Shown here piece after piece: positions 46,913 through 60,171 of a DNA stretch of 64,000 nucleotides. Under the pieces are notes generated by a model. That model was not told the DNA's origin and searched no databases. It saw nothing but the letters and a program-made list of their open reading frames with translations. The stretch comes from Chelativorans sp. ZYF759. Lineage in GTDB: Bacteria > Pseudomonadota > Alphaproteobacteria > Rhizobiales > Rhizobiaceae. Position 1 is the stretch's first letter, and every line of letters starts with the position of its first letter. The position numbers and the translations under genes were made by a program. The stretch covers positions 180,498-244,497 of the forward strand of contig NZ_WVVV01000003.1 of NCBI RefSeq assembly GCF_012911015.1, given 5' to 3'.

Positions 46913-47401
46913 TTACCGGGATCTGGCGCCGGTCGTACCGCCCAGTGCGGCACGAAGAACCCCGTGCCGATGCTCGAAGATCCGTCTGATGAACCATCCC
47001 ACGATCGGCCGCGCAAAGCGGGGCCGGAACGTCAGTTGATCGATCAGCACGACCGCCTCAGGATTGTTGGGATCTGGCTCGATCCGCCGCTCGTGCCGCC
47101 ACAGCTCCATGGAGCCCATGGGCGATTGTTCGACGAAACCTCGACCGGGTTCGAACTCCATGAGCGTCATGTCGGAATGGCCGAAGGGAATGAAGCCGAA
47201 GAGAAAAATCCGGCTGCGGAACATCGGCTCGCCTGGAATGACCCGGATGTCGGCAAGCGAGCGCAGCCCTTTGGGCGTGGTCATGCGGAGATAGGGCCGC
47301 ATCTCGGCCAGAATGCCGTCTACCGACGTAATCCACTTCCAGACCTGCTCGCGCGAGGCGTGAAGTGTCGATTCGAAACGGAGGGAAAAATCCCGGGTCA
47401 A
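46913..47401 (-). CDS. SRPBCC/START-like domain protein
   Basis: A protein of about 162 residues with a single SRPBCC helix-grip fold (FSLRFESTLHASREQVWKWITSVDGI, then FEPGRGFVEQSPMGSMELWRHERRI and RPRFARPIVGWFIRRIFEHRH), a hydrophobic ligand-binding fold. The family around this sequence starts near RDFSLRFES, and a TTG at 47401 follows GGAGA with good spacing, so that start is chosen; a GTG at 47512 adds 37 residues of doubtful sequence. Ligand unknown. Convergent with the preceding plus-strand gene. Confidence 0.7.
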   Translation of the reverse strand: MTRDFSLRFESTLHASREQVWKWITSVDGILAEMRPYLRMTTPKGLRSLADIRVIPGEPMFRSRIFLFGFIPFGHSDMTLMEFEPGRGFVEQSPMGSMELWRHERRIEPDPNNPEAVVLIDQLTFRPRFARPIVGWFIRRIFEHRHGVLRAALGGTTGARSR

Positions 47402-47576
47402 CCTCGCTCTCCAATCAACGCGTTCCGGTATCGCGGGACGCTGGTGGCCGGACAAGATGCCAGCAGAATGGCCTTGCTGGAACCCTGACGAACGCCAATC
47501 CTGCTCCGCCACTCATGTGCCAATATCCCGCTGCGGTTCAAGGCCGGCACTTGGCCCCGAGCCAGCTCCCATGTTG

Positions 47577-47596
47577 ACATAAAGATATCCTTATGT
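47577..47596. promoter_or_regulatory. near-perfect palindromic operator upstream of metH (ArsR/SahR-like)
   Basis: ACATAAAGATATCCTTATGT, symmetric at 18 of 20 positions with GATATC at the centre, overlapping a TTGACA -35-like hexamer (47574-47579) and ending 29 bases before the metH ATG. Repressors of the ArsR-type SahR family control methionine-cycle genes in proteobacteria through GATATC-centred sites, which this resembles. The regulator gene is not in the window. Confidence 0.65.
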
Positions 47597-47624
47597 GAGC
47601 ATTCGCGCCTGCTGCAGCAATACG

Positions 47625-51422
<3,798 letters not shown>

Positions 51423-51424
51423 GC

Positions 51425-53134
51425 CTAGCCGATCTCGCGGCGAAGCTTCGCCAGTGCAACGTCAATGCTGCGCTCGTAGCGCACCAGCGGCGGCTTGATG
51501 CCGTGCAGGAACAGTTCGTGGCGGATCGGCCGCGAGGTGCCGGTCAGGACGATCCGGATGTCGCGTCGGGCAGCCTTGTGGGCCAGAACCTCGATCGTGT
51601 TGGCGGCCGTCGCGTCGACCAGCGGCACGCCCGAGAAGTCGATGATGAGCGCACGATGGGCATCCGAGATGCGGTCGAGCACCGAACCGATCGATGCAGC
51701 CGCACCGAAGAAGAAGACGCCGGAAATGCGATAGACCACGATGGAGGGATCGGTTGCCGCCGTTTCCTCATAGGGCGTCCGGTTTGCATCATCGGCTTCG
51801 TCCTCCCGCACAAAGGGGACATGGGTTGCCACGGCGGCCACCTGCGACATGCGGTGGATGAAGATCACCGAGCCCAGCGCGAAACCGACGATGATGGCCT
51901 CGGTCAGGTCGCGGAAGATGGTCAGCCCGAAGGTCACGCTCAGCACCGCGGCATCGCCCCAGGAGGCGCGCATGAGCATGGCGATGGCGTGCTTCTCGAT
52001 CATGTTCCAGGCCACCACAGCCAGCACGCCGGCGAGGGCGGCCAGCGGGATGTAGCTGGCCAGCGGCGCGGCCACCAGCATGAAGGCGAGCAGGAAGACG
52101 GCATGCAGCATGCCGGCCACCGGACCGTGCGCGCCGGACCGCACATTGGTGGCGGTGCGCGCGATGGTGCCGGTCACGCAGATGCCCGAAAACAGCGCCG
52201 AGGCGACATTGGCGACGCCTTGCGCCACCAATTCGCAGTTGGAGCGGTGGCGCCGCCCCGTCATGCCATCGGCGACGACCGCCGAAAGAAGGGATTCGAT
52301 CGATCCCAGCAGCGTGAAGGCGAAGGCGCTTGGCAGCACCGCCACAACCCGATCGAGGGTGATTTCGGGCAGCGTGGGCATCGGAAGGGCGGATGGGATT
52401 CCACCGAACTGCGTGCCGATGGTGGCGACCTCGAGGTCGAGCGCCCAGGCAGCGAGCGAGGTCGCGGCGATGGCGATCAGCATCTCCGGGAGGCTCGCCC
52501 GCCAGCGCTTCAGCCCGACGATGAGAAGGATGGTGGCCAACGCCAGCGCGACCGTCGCCGGATCGAAACCGGGCAATGCCGCCCACAGGACCGGCAGCTT
52601 CTCGAGCAGCGGACCGGGTTCCGGGCCGGTGAGCGAGAGGCCCAGCATGTCGCGAATCTGGCTGGCGAAGATGATGACGGCGATGCCGGCCGTGAAGCCC
52701 ACCGTAACGGGGTAGGGGATGAACTTGATGTAGGTACCAAGCCGCAGGAAGCCCACCGCCGTCAGCAGGAGGCCCGACAGCAGGGTGGCCAGGATCAGCC
52801 CGTCCATGCCGTGTGCCATCACGGTCGCCGCCACAAGCACGATGAAGGCGCCGGCCGGCCCGCCGATCTGGAATCGGCTGCCCCCGAGCAGCGAGACGAA
52901 GAAGCCGCCGACTATGGCGGTGTAGAGACCCTGCGCGGGCGTCGCACCCGAGGCGATGGCGATGGCCATCGACAAGGGCAGGGCGACGATGGCAACCGTC
53001 AACCCGGCAATGGCGTCGGCCCGCAGATGGGAAAGGCGATAGCCTTCGCGCAGGACGGTGACGAGCTTGGGTGTGAAGAGGTCGCCGAAACCCGGCTCCT
53101 GCGCTCTGCCCCCTATCGCTGTGCCGGTACTCAT
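51425..53134 (-). CDS. SulP-family anion transporter with STAS domain
   Basis: A 569-residue inner-membrane transporter of the SLC26/SulP type: about 10-12 hydrophobic helices (IAGLTVAIVALPLSMAIAIASG ... GGSRFQIGGPAGAFIV) followed by a C-terminal STAS domain (about 440-560) with VVYRISGVFFFGAAAS and IIDFSGVPLVDATAA. Substrates are sulfate, bicarbonate, or other anions. The ATG at 53134 overlaps the stop of the upstream aminotransferase gene, so the two are coupled. Convergent with metH, two bases apart. Confidence 0.9.
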   Translation of the reverse strand: MSTGTAIGGRAQEPGFGDLFTPKLVTVLREGYRLSHLRADAIAGLTVAIVALPLSMAIAIASGATPAQGLYTAIVGGFFVSLLGGSRFQIGGPAGAFIVLVAATVMAHGMDGLILATLLSGLLLTAVGFLRLGTYIKFIPYPVTVGFTAGIAVIIFASQIRDMLGLSLTGPEPGPLLEKLPVLWAALPGFDPATVALALATILLIVGLKRWRASLPEMLIAIAATSLAAWALDLEVATIGTQFGGIPSALPMPTLPEITLDRVVAVLPSAFAFTLLGSIESLLSAVVADGMTGRRHRSNCELVAQGVANVASALFSGICVTGTIARTATNVRSGAHGPVAGMLHAVFLLAFMLVAAPLASYIPLAALAGVLAVVAWNMIEKHAIAMLMRASWGDAAVLSVTFGLTIFRDLTEAIIVGFALGSVIFIHRMSQVAAVATHVPFVREDEADDANRTPYEETAATDPSIVVYRISGVFFFGAAASIGSVLDRISDAHRALIIDFSGVPLVDATAANTIEVLAHKAARRDIRIVLTGTSRPIRHELFLHGIKPPLVRYERSIDVALAKLRREIG

Positions 53135-54246
53135 GAGGATTGCCGGGCGGCCTCGAGAGCGGGACCGAACGCGGCCTCGAACAGGTCGATTTCCGCTTCG
53201 GGCCCGACGCTGATGCGCACGGTGCGGTCGAGCACCGGCACCATCGGCTTGCGCACGAAGACGTCTCGGGCCAGGAGTTCCTGCATCACCTTGAGCGCGA
53301 ACGCCCCGTCGCGGCCGCAGTCGATGGCGACGAAGTTTGTCGCCGCAGGCAAGGGTTTCAGCCCATGCCCCGTCGCGATCTCCGCGATCCGGTGCCGGCC
53401 GGCGGCCGTGCGCGCCACGATCCCGGCCAGATAATCCTGGTCGTGGAGCGCGGCGAGACAGCCCGCCTGCGCCATGCGGTTCATGCCGTAATGGTTGCGC
53501 ACCTTCTCGAAGACCCGGATCGTGTCGGGATGCCCGATCGCATAGCCGCATCTGAGGCCGGCCAGCCCATAGGCCTTGGAGAAGGTGCGCATGCGCACGA
53601 GATTGGGCCGCGAAACGTCTATGGCGGGCAGGGCATCCGGCGGCGCGGTCTCGCCATAGGCCTCGTCCAGGATCAGAATTGTCGTCTCCGGCAGCGCCTC
53701 GAAAAAGGCCTCTATCTCGGATGCCGCCCACCAGCTTCCCATAGGGTTGTCCGGATTGGACAGGTAGACGAGCGGCGCGTTTTCGCGTCTCACAGCATCG
53801 AGCAGGGCGCCGAGATCCTCGCGGTCGTCCCGGTAGGGCACGGTGACGAGGCGGCCGCCGAAGCCGGCGACATGGTAGTTGAAGGTCGGATAGGCGCCGA
53901 GCGATGTCACCACCGCATCGCCCTCGCGCACGAAGAGACGCACCGTCAGTCCAAGCAACCCGTCAATGCCCTCGCCGATGACGACATTGCCCGCCTGCAG
54001 CCCGAGATGGGCAGCGATGCCCGACTTCAGGTCGAAATTGTCGGGGTCGCAATATTTCCACATCTCGCCGGCGGCTTCCGCCATGGCGGCCACGACACGC
54101 GGGGAAGGGCCGAAACCGTTCTCGTTGGCGCCGAGGCGCGCGCGAAAAGGCCTGCCGCGCGTACGCTCCTGGGCTTCGGGCCCGACGAAGGGAACGGTGT
54201 CTGGAAGCAGGCGCGCGAGCGGGGTGAGCGGAAGTCGGTCTGTCAT
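53131..54246 (-). CDS. PLP-dependent aminotransferase (HisC-like)
   Basis: A 371-residue fold-type I aminotransferase of the class I/II, histidinol-phosphate aminotransferase-like group. It has LGANENGFGPSP near the N-terminus, SNPDNPMGS, LILDEAYGE with the PLP ring aspartate, and the PLP lysine at 224 (TFSKAYGLAG). The natural substrate (histidinol phosphate, aromatic or other amino acid) is not decided; it is not in a his operon and is followed by a SulP transporter. Start at 54246 (MTDRLPLTPLARLLPDTVPF). Confidence 0.85.
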   Translation of the reverse strand: MTDRLPLTPLARLLPDTVPFVGPEAQERTRGRPFRARLGANENGFGPSPRVVAAMAEAAGEMWKYCDPDNFDLKSGIAAHLGLQAGNVVIGEGIDGLLGLTVRLFVREGDAVVTSLGAYPTFNYHVAGFGGRLVTVPYRDDREDLGALLDAVRRENAPLVYLSNPDNPMGSWWAASEIEAFFEALPETTILILDEAYGETAPPDALPAIDVSRPNLVRMRTFSKAYGLAGLRCGYAIGHPDTIRVFEKVRNHYGMNRMAQAGCLAALHDQDYLAGIVARTAAGRHRIAEIATGHGLKPLPAATNFVAIDCGRDGAFALKVMQELLARDVFVRKPMVPVLDRTVRISVGPEAEIDLFEAAFGPALEAARQSS

Positions 54247-54326
54247 GGCGAATGCCGGTCTGGTGAGTATGGCGCGGACACTACGCCTCGGCTTTCGGCC
54301 ACGCAACCGAGCCACGAGGTCGCGCC

Positions 54327-54355
54327 AAGAAAAGAGCCCGGCCAAAGGCCGGGCT
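54327..54355 (-). terminator. intrinsic terminator after the porin gene
   Basis: AGCCCGGCC AAA GGCCGGGCT (54335-54355), a 9-bp stem with 3-base loop. Read on the minus strand it is followed by CTTTTCTT (54327-54334), a proper T-tract. It lies 28 bases after the porin stop codon. Confidence 0.88.
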
Positions 54356-54383
54356 TCAGTCAGGCTCAGGAAAGAACGATCGC

Positions 54384-55112
54384 TCAGCGCATCATGTTGC
54401 GCAGGGCGGAAATGGAGCTGTCGAGCGAGATCGAGGCCACGAACTTGTTGCGGAACATGTCCGGGTCGTTGCGGTTCGAGCCGTAGTAGCGAAGGTCGAG
54501 CGTCACCGTCTCGGCATAGGTGTACGAAATTCCCGCATTCCAGTCGACATTGCCGCGGAAAGTGGTGCCGACACCGCCGGAAAGCTCGAGATCGTAGGGC
54601 AGCGCATAGGCCAGGCTGGCGACGCCATAGTTGGTCCGGTTCTCCGGATCCCAGTAGAGTTCGACGCCCGGGGTCAGGCCGACATCGGTGAAGGCGTAGG
54701 AGGCCTTGCCGTAGATCTCGCCGCCGGCATCGCCGGTACGGTTGTAGTAGTAGCGCGCATAGCCGATATCCAGCGACAGGTCGCCGAAGGTCGGGCGAAT
54801 GCCGCCATAGAAGTCGATCTCCACCGTGTCCGGAGCGCTGAGCGGGCCGCTGAGGCTGGATGCCCAGACGCCGATATAGACCCATTCGTAGGAGCCTTCG
54901 ACATAACCCTGGATGGCGGGGCCGTTGCTGTAGTCGTAGCCGCGCGACACATAGGCCGTGGTGGCGGTGACGCCGAAGGCGAGATCGATCGCCAGATCGG
55001 CCTGCTCGGGCGTGTAGCTGGGCTGGGCCGGCGCGTAGATGGCGTCGGCTGCGAAGGAAGGCGCGGTAGCGAGGGCCATCACTGCGGCACCGGCGATTAC
55101 GATCTTTTTCAT
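54384..55112 (-). CDS. TorF-family putative porin
   Basis: A 242-residue precursor with signal peptide (about 1-21, cleavage after SFA) and a beta-rich outer-membrane barrel of TorF/CHP02001 type: ATTAYVSRGYDYSNGPAIQG, GGIRPTFGDLSLDIGYARY, SASISLDSS-like strands to the C-terminal. Such proteins form small channels or outer-membrane pores. Preceded by a 239-base gap and followed by a strong terminator, so it is monocistronic and probably highly expressed. Confidence 0.85.
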   Translation of the reverse strand: MKKIVIAGAAVMALATAPSFAADAIYAPAQPSYTPEQADLAIDLAFGVTATTAYVSRGYDYSNGPAIQGYVEGSYEWVYIGVWASSLSGPLSAPDTVEIDFYGGIRPTFGDLSLDIGYARYYYNRTGDAGGEIYGKASYAFTDVGLTPGVELYWDPENRTNYGVASLAYALPYDLELSGGVGTTFRGNVDWNAGISYTYAETVTLDLRYYGSNRNDPDMFRNKFVASISLDSSISALRNMMR

Positions 55113-55351
55113 GCGAGTCCCCAACGATGAGATAGGTGTCCGATCCGCTAGCCGATCCCTCCCGCCAAACATGGCGAATCTGCTTGCTGGATTTATTTCA
55201 TCTGTAAATCGTTCTGCGGCAACAAGCAGTTTAGGTAGTCGGCAAGCAGATCGCCTACGCGTTGCATAGAAGCAACAGCTGACCGCCTAATCCTGCGGCA
55301 AACGCCTCCTGACGGCGCGCAGGCGTCTGGAACTGCCTTGAGAGTGTGCAA

Positions 55352-56518
55352 TCAGAAGGCGCGGGCCAGCGCGGAGACGAGCGCGATATCCTGCTGCGTC
55401 TCGTCATCGTCGCTGGCCGCCGGCCGCGAGGCGGTGCGCGCGACGACCACCCGGTTCGAAAAGTCGACCCACAGATACTGGCCGTGAATGCCGATGGCGG
55501 CGAGTGTGCCACGCCCGTCGCCCACGTCGTACCAGCCCGAGCGATAGCGGCCATGGGCGAACATGTCGGCGAAATCGCCATCGATCCATGCCTGCCGGTC
55601 GCCGCCCTCGCGCATGTCGTCGATCCATGCCCGGGGCACGACCTGGCTGCCGTCGGGACCGCGGCCCCCGTCGAGCACCAACTGGCCGATGCGTGCCAGA
55701 TCGGTGACGGTGAGGCAGATGCCGCCGGCGGCCCGCGCGGTGCCCACGCGGTCAACCGTGACATAGGCCGGACCCGCAAGGCCAAGCGGGCGCCACAGCC
55801 GCTCGGCGACATAGTCATGGAAACGCCTGCCCACCGCGCGTTCGAGCGCGATTCCCAGCAGATCGGTGTTGGGCGAGGCATAGTGGAAGCGCAACCCGTG
55901 CCCGTGGCCCTGCGCGGGCAAGGTCGCGAGGAAAGCCTCCATCGTTTCCGGGTGCGTACCGGCGCGCTCGGGGTTCCACAACATGGCGCGCCGGTAGCGG
56001 TCGAACGCCCCGCCATGGTCGACATAGTCTTCGTCGAAGTCGAGATCGACCGTCATGTCGAGAAGGTCGCGCAGGCGGGCGGAACCGTAGGTGGAAGGCT
56101 CCATGCTTGCCACAAGGTCGACGATCGGGGTCTCCGGATCGATCAGCCCGTCGCCCTGGGCAATGCCGACGGCAAGGCCGGCAATCGATTTGGAGATGGA
56201 GAAGATGAGATGCGGCACGTCGAAATCTGCATGCGGCGCGCTCCATGAAGCGAGCGCCCGACCCCCGCGCATGACGAGCAGCGAATCGGTGTGGCGCCGG
56301 GCCAGGAGTTCGATCGCCGGTGTTGCCTGTCCCCTTGCGTCCTCGATCCGCATTTCATGCAACGGGCCGGCGGGCGGCGGCGCGACCGGCGTTGCCGCGG
56401 CCTGCGCAATCGTCGCCGTCGGCACGAATTCGCTGGCGTGCTGGAAGCTCCAGCGCGCGGCGGGATGGCTGCGCCAGTTTTCGAGCGTGATGGCGGCGCG
56501 TTCGGCGGGCGTGATCAT
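55352..56518 (-). CDS. serine hydrolase, beta-lactamase class C fold (NylB/EstB-like)
   Basis: A 388-residue hydrolase without a clear signal peptide. SxxK catalytic motif S107-I-S-K110 (LIFSISKSIAG), catalytic Tyr213 in FHYASPNTDLLG, as in 6-aminohexanoate-dimer hydrolase NylB and EstB esterases. A histidine near VDFSNRVVVAR replaces the third box. Likely an esterase or amide hydrolase in the cytosol, not a true beta-lactamase. Minus strand, single gene. Confidence 0.85.
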   Translation of the reverse strand: MITPAERAAITLENWRSHPAARWSFQHASEFVPTATIAQAAATPVAPPPAGPLHEMRIEDARGQATPAIELLARRHTDSLLVMRGGRALASWSAPHADFDVPHLIFSISKSIAGLAVGIAQGDGLIDPETPIVDLVASMEPSTYGSARLRDLLDMTVDLDFDEDYVDHGGAFDRYRRAMLWNPERAGTHPETMEAFLATLPAQGHGHGLRFHYASPNTDLLGIALERAVGRRFHDYVAERLWRPLGLAGPAYVTVDRVGTARAAGGICLTVTDLARIGQLVLDGGRGPDGSQVVPRAWIDDMREGGDRQAWIDGDFADMFAHGRYRSGWYDVGDGRGTLAAIGIHGQYLWVDFSNRVVVARTASRPAASDDDETQQDIALVSALARAF

Positions 56519-56744
56519 GGCGTGACTCGCGGGGAAAGAGGGACGGACGGGTCGGGCGGATCTGGTTAGGGCCGGCGATCGGCGGGCGTCAAGCGCGACG
56601 CGTTTCGGCAGGACAAACGCCGGCGCCGTGCGGTTGCAGCCCTCCCGTTACGCGCCGTCTGCGGCACCCTTCCAAAGCCAACTGCGGCGCGCCGACAGAA
56701 AATCCTTGAGCGACAAGGGATGTATGGCTATCAGGGGCGGCGCT

Positions 56745-56835
56745 GGAGAGGTGGCCGAGTGGTCGAAGGCGCTCCCCTGCTAAGGGAGTAGGGCTCAAAA
56801 GGCTCTCGTGGGTTCGAATCCCATCCTCTCCGCCA
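56745..56835 (+). tRNA. tRNA-Ser (anticodon GCU)
   Basis: Class II tRNA, about 91 bases with CCA encoded. Acceptor GGAGAGG (56745-56751) pairs with CCTCTCC (56825-56831), discriminator G, CCA at 56833-56835. Anticodon loop CTGCTAA gives GCT, the long variable arm TAGGGCTCAAAAGGCTCTC is typical of Ser tRNA, and the T-loop reads GGTTCGAATCC. Reads AGC and AGU codons. Confidence 0.97.
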
Positions 56836-56998
56836 TCATATCGCTCACGGCAGTTTCGCTTCGCTCCACGCCTCCGCGAGGGCGGCCTGACTGGCCGGCG
56901 GGCGGTCGCCCGCGTGGCTTTGAGTTCGAAGGTTTCTCCGAACTCTCCGCCATCATATCGCTCACGGCAGTTTCGCTCCGCTCCACGTCTTCGCGGGG
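56826..56998 (+). repeat. direct repeats of the tRNA-Ser 3' end plus flank
   Basis: 56826-56881 and 56943-56998 match over 56 bases with four substitutions, beginning with the tRNA 3' end CTCTCCGCCA followed by TCATATCGCTCACGGCAGTTTC. The copies are 117 bases apart. Just before the second copy there is GTTCGAAGG resembling a T-loop, so it could be a partial tRNA relic or an old attachment-site duplication. Nothing mobile lies between them. Confidence 0.75.
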
Positions 56999-57042
56999 AA
57001 TGATCGATGGCCGCAATTGTCCCTCGCGATGATCAATCCGCC

Positions 57043-58155
57043 TCAGCGCGGCGCGAGCGTGGCGATCAGCCGGTTCGCCACGCGGGCCATGGCTGTCGCG
57101 GCAGAGAAGTCGAACTGGTTGATGGCGATGAACACGCCGACGCCACGGGTCGGTGCGAAGGCGATGTAGCTGAAGATCCCGTCCGTGCCGCCTGCCTTCT
57201 GGATGACCAGGGGGCGGTCGCCTTCCGGCATCATGATGACCCAGCCCAGACCCATTGCGTCCATATGTCCGGATTCGTCCATGCCGGAGACCGGGTCGAG
57301 ACCGTCGCGAATGATCCAGCCGGCATGGCTGATTGCCCGGGCCTCGGCGCCGTTCTGGCCAGTGCGGTCGAGGTTCCAGTGGAGAAAGCGGACCATGTCG
57401 TTGGCGCTGCTGTACAGCGACGAGGCGCCGAAGCGGTTTGGGATGGGATCGCCCGGGTCCATCTCGACGCCATTCCAGTCATAACCGGTCATGACGTTGT
57501 CGCCGTGCGGCCGCGCAAAGCCCGTCGAGGCCAGGCCGATCGGGTCGAGCACCTTCTCCTGAAGGAGCTCGTCATAGGGCATGTCGTACAGTCCCGAGAG
57601 CGCCATCCCGAGGAGATCGAAGGCGACGTTCGAGTAGAGAATGCCGGTCTGGGGCGTGAAGAGCAGAGGATCGCCCGCAAGACTGGCAGCGAAGGAGGCG
57701 TCGCTGTGCCGATCGACGCCTGCGACGGGCGAGGGCTCGCGCGGCAATCCGCTGGCGTGGATGGCAAGATCGATGAGCCGGATCGCGTGACCGTCGCGCT
57801 CCGGCAGGGTCTCGACGATGCCGACATGTGGCTCGGCCGGATCGGTCAAGGCGGCCTTGCCGTCGGCAACGGCATGGGCCAGCGCGAGGCCGGTGAAGGT
57901 CTTGCTGATCGATCCGATGGCGATCTGCGTTTCGCCGTCGGGCTTGAGACCGCTGCCCCTGGCGACCTCCCCGAAACCGAAGACGACGCTCTCGCCGCCA
58001 CGTACCGCGGCAATGACCATGCCGGGAACGCCGGTGTCGAGGTGGAAGATCTGGCCCGTGAAGCCGACCGCCTCCTTGAGCAACGCATCATCCGCGAAGG
58101 AGGGTGTGGCCGCAAGCAGGGCGGTTATGGCGGCGGCGGCGCAAACATGTCTCAT
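57043..58155 (-). CDS. exported serine hydrolase of class C beta-lactamase/AmpH type
   Basis: A 370-residue precursor with signal peptide (about 1-20, ending PSFA) and catalytic motifs SxxK at S82-I-S-K85 (GSISKTFTGL), YSN at 174-176 (ILYSNVAFDLL) and a third box QKAGGTDG. Such periplasmic enzymes act on peptidoglycan peptides or as esterases; DD-peptidase/AmpH-type is as likely as beta-lactamase. Start at ATG 58155; a GTG at 58188 adds eleven residues. Confidence 0.85.
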   Translation of the reverse strand: MRHVCAAAAITALLAATPSFADDALLKEAVGFTGQIFHLDTGVPGMVIAAVRGGESVVFGFGEVARGSGLKPDGETQIAIGSISKTFTGLALAHAVADGKAALTDPAEPHVGIVETLPERDGHAIRLIDLAIHASGLPREPSPVAGVDRHSDASFAASLAGDPLLFTPQTGILYSNVAFDLLGMALSGLYDMPYDELLQEKVLDPIGLASTGFARPHGDNVMTGYDWNGVEMDPGDPIPNRFGASSLYSSANDMVRFLHWNLDRTGQNGAEARAISHAGWIIRDGLDPVSGMDESGHMDAMGLGWVIMMPEGDRPLVIQKAGGTDGIFSYIAFAPTRGVGVFIAINQFDFSAATAMARVANRLIATLAPR

Positions 58156-58268
58156 CTGGCGATCCGGGGTTCGAGAGCGGAAGCGCACATGATGGGGAAT
58201 GTGTCCTAACGTTTCATTCGCGTCTCGATCGGGGAGGCGCGTGAATCCCGTCGAAAGACGGACATCGG

Positions 58269-59297
<1,029 letters not shown>

Positions 59298-59316
59298 GGC
59301 GTTTCCGTTCTCTCAG

Positions 59317-60171
59317 TCAGCCCTTGACGCCTGAAAGCGCGAAACTCTCGATGATCTGACGTTGCGCGATCAAATAGACGATCAAGATTGGCACGACGGC
59401 AAGCGTGGTGGCGGCAAGCTGCAGGTGCCAGAGCGGCGAGCCGTAGGGATCGGTGAAATTCGACAGGGCGAGCGGCAGCGTGAAGTTCTCAAGCGACGAG
59501 ATGAAGATCAGCGGCTCGAGAAACAGGTTCCACGAATTGAGGAACGTGATGATGGCCACGGCGGCAAGCGCGGGCCGCGACATGGGCAGCGCAATCCGCC
59601 ACCAGACGCCGAAGCGCGACAGGCCATCCATCTTTCCCGCTTCTTCCAACTCCTTGGGCAGGGCCATGAAGTATTGACGCATGAGGAAGGTGCCCACGAT
59701 GCCCTGCGGGCCAAAGACCGGCAGCAGGATCAGCGGCCAGTGCGTGTCACTCAACCCCATCCAGCGGATCAGGAAGAAGTTCGGGATGATGGTCACTTCC
59801 TCCGGGACCATCAGCGCCGACACCAGGAAGAGCGCAACGAGCGCGGCACCGGCAAAGCGCAGTCTCGCCAGTGCGTAGCCGGCAAGCGATGAGATGAAGA
59901 GGGTCAGAATGGTGACCGTGACGGCGACATAGAGCGAGTTGAAATACTGCCTTGCGAAGGGCTGGTAGGTGAACACCTCGACATAATTGCTCCAGCGAAA
60001 CGTCCGCGGGATCAGGCTCGGCTGCCCGAAGATCTCGGTCGGCCCCTTGAGGCCCGAGGTGATCATCCACAGAAACGGGAACACGAAGGGGATTGCCACG
60101 ATGCAAAGCGAAATCGTCCAGCAGATCTGCTTGATCAGCCGAAGCTGGGGCTGGGTGAGGGCGCCGATCAC
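59317..60171 (-). CDS. sugar ABC transporter permease 2 (MalG-like)
   Basis: A 284-residue inner-membrane permease with six helices and the EAA loop EEAGKMDGLSRFGVWWRIALP that docks on the ATPase. GTG start at 60171 with GGAGGGACAC ahead; its first four bases overlap the stop of permease 1 (GTGA). Belongs to the CUT1-type carbohydrate ABC systems. Confidence 0.92.
   Translation of the reverse strand: MIGALTQPQLRLIKQICWTISLCIVAIPFVFPFLWMITSGLKGPTEIFGQPSLIPRTFRWSNYVEVFTYQPFARQYFNSLYVAVTVTILTLFISSLAGYALARLRFAGAALVALFLVSALMVPEEVTIIPNFFLIRWMGLSDTHWPLILLPVFGPQGIVGTFLMRQYFMALPKELEEAGKMDGLSRFGVWWRIALPMSRPALAAVAIITFLNSWNLFLEPLIFISSLENFTLPLALSNFTDPYGSPLWHLQLAATTLAVVPILIVYLIAQRQIIESFALSGVKG

Noticed and set aside
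46876-47624. Cobalamin riboswitch before metH
   Set aside because: No B12-box-like sequence or suitable leader; the space is filled by the SRPBCC gene and a short operator-containing gap.
51503-53434. Open frame of 643 codons antisense to the SulP transporter gene
   Set aside because: Highly charged, repetitive composition with no domain; the opposite strand encodes a complete transporter.
56795-57016. Frame with ERMGFEPTRAF next to tRNA-Ser
   Set aside because: The peptide is a translation of the tRNA 3' end, a well-known false gene near serine tRNAs.
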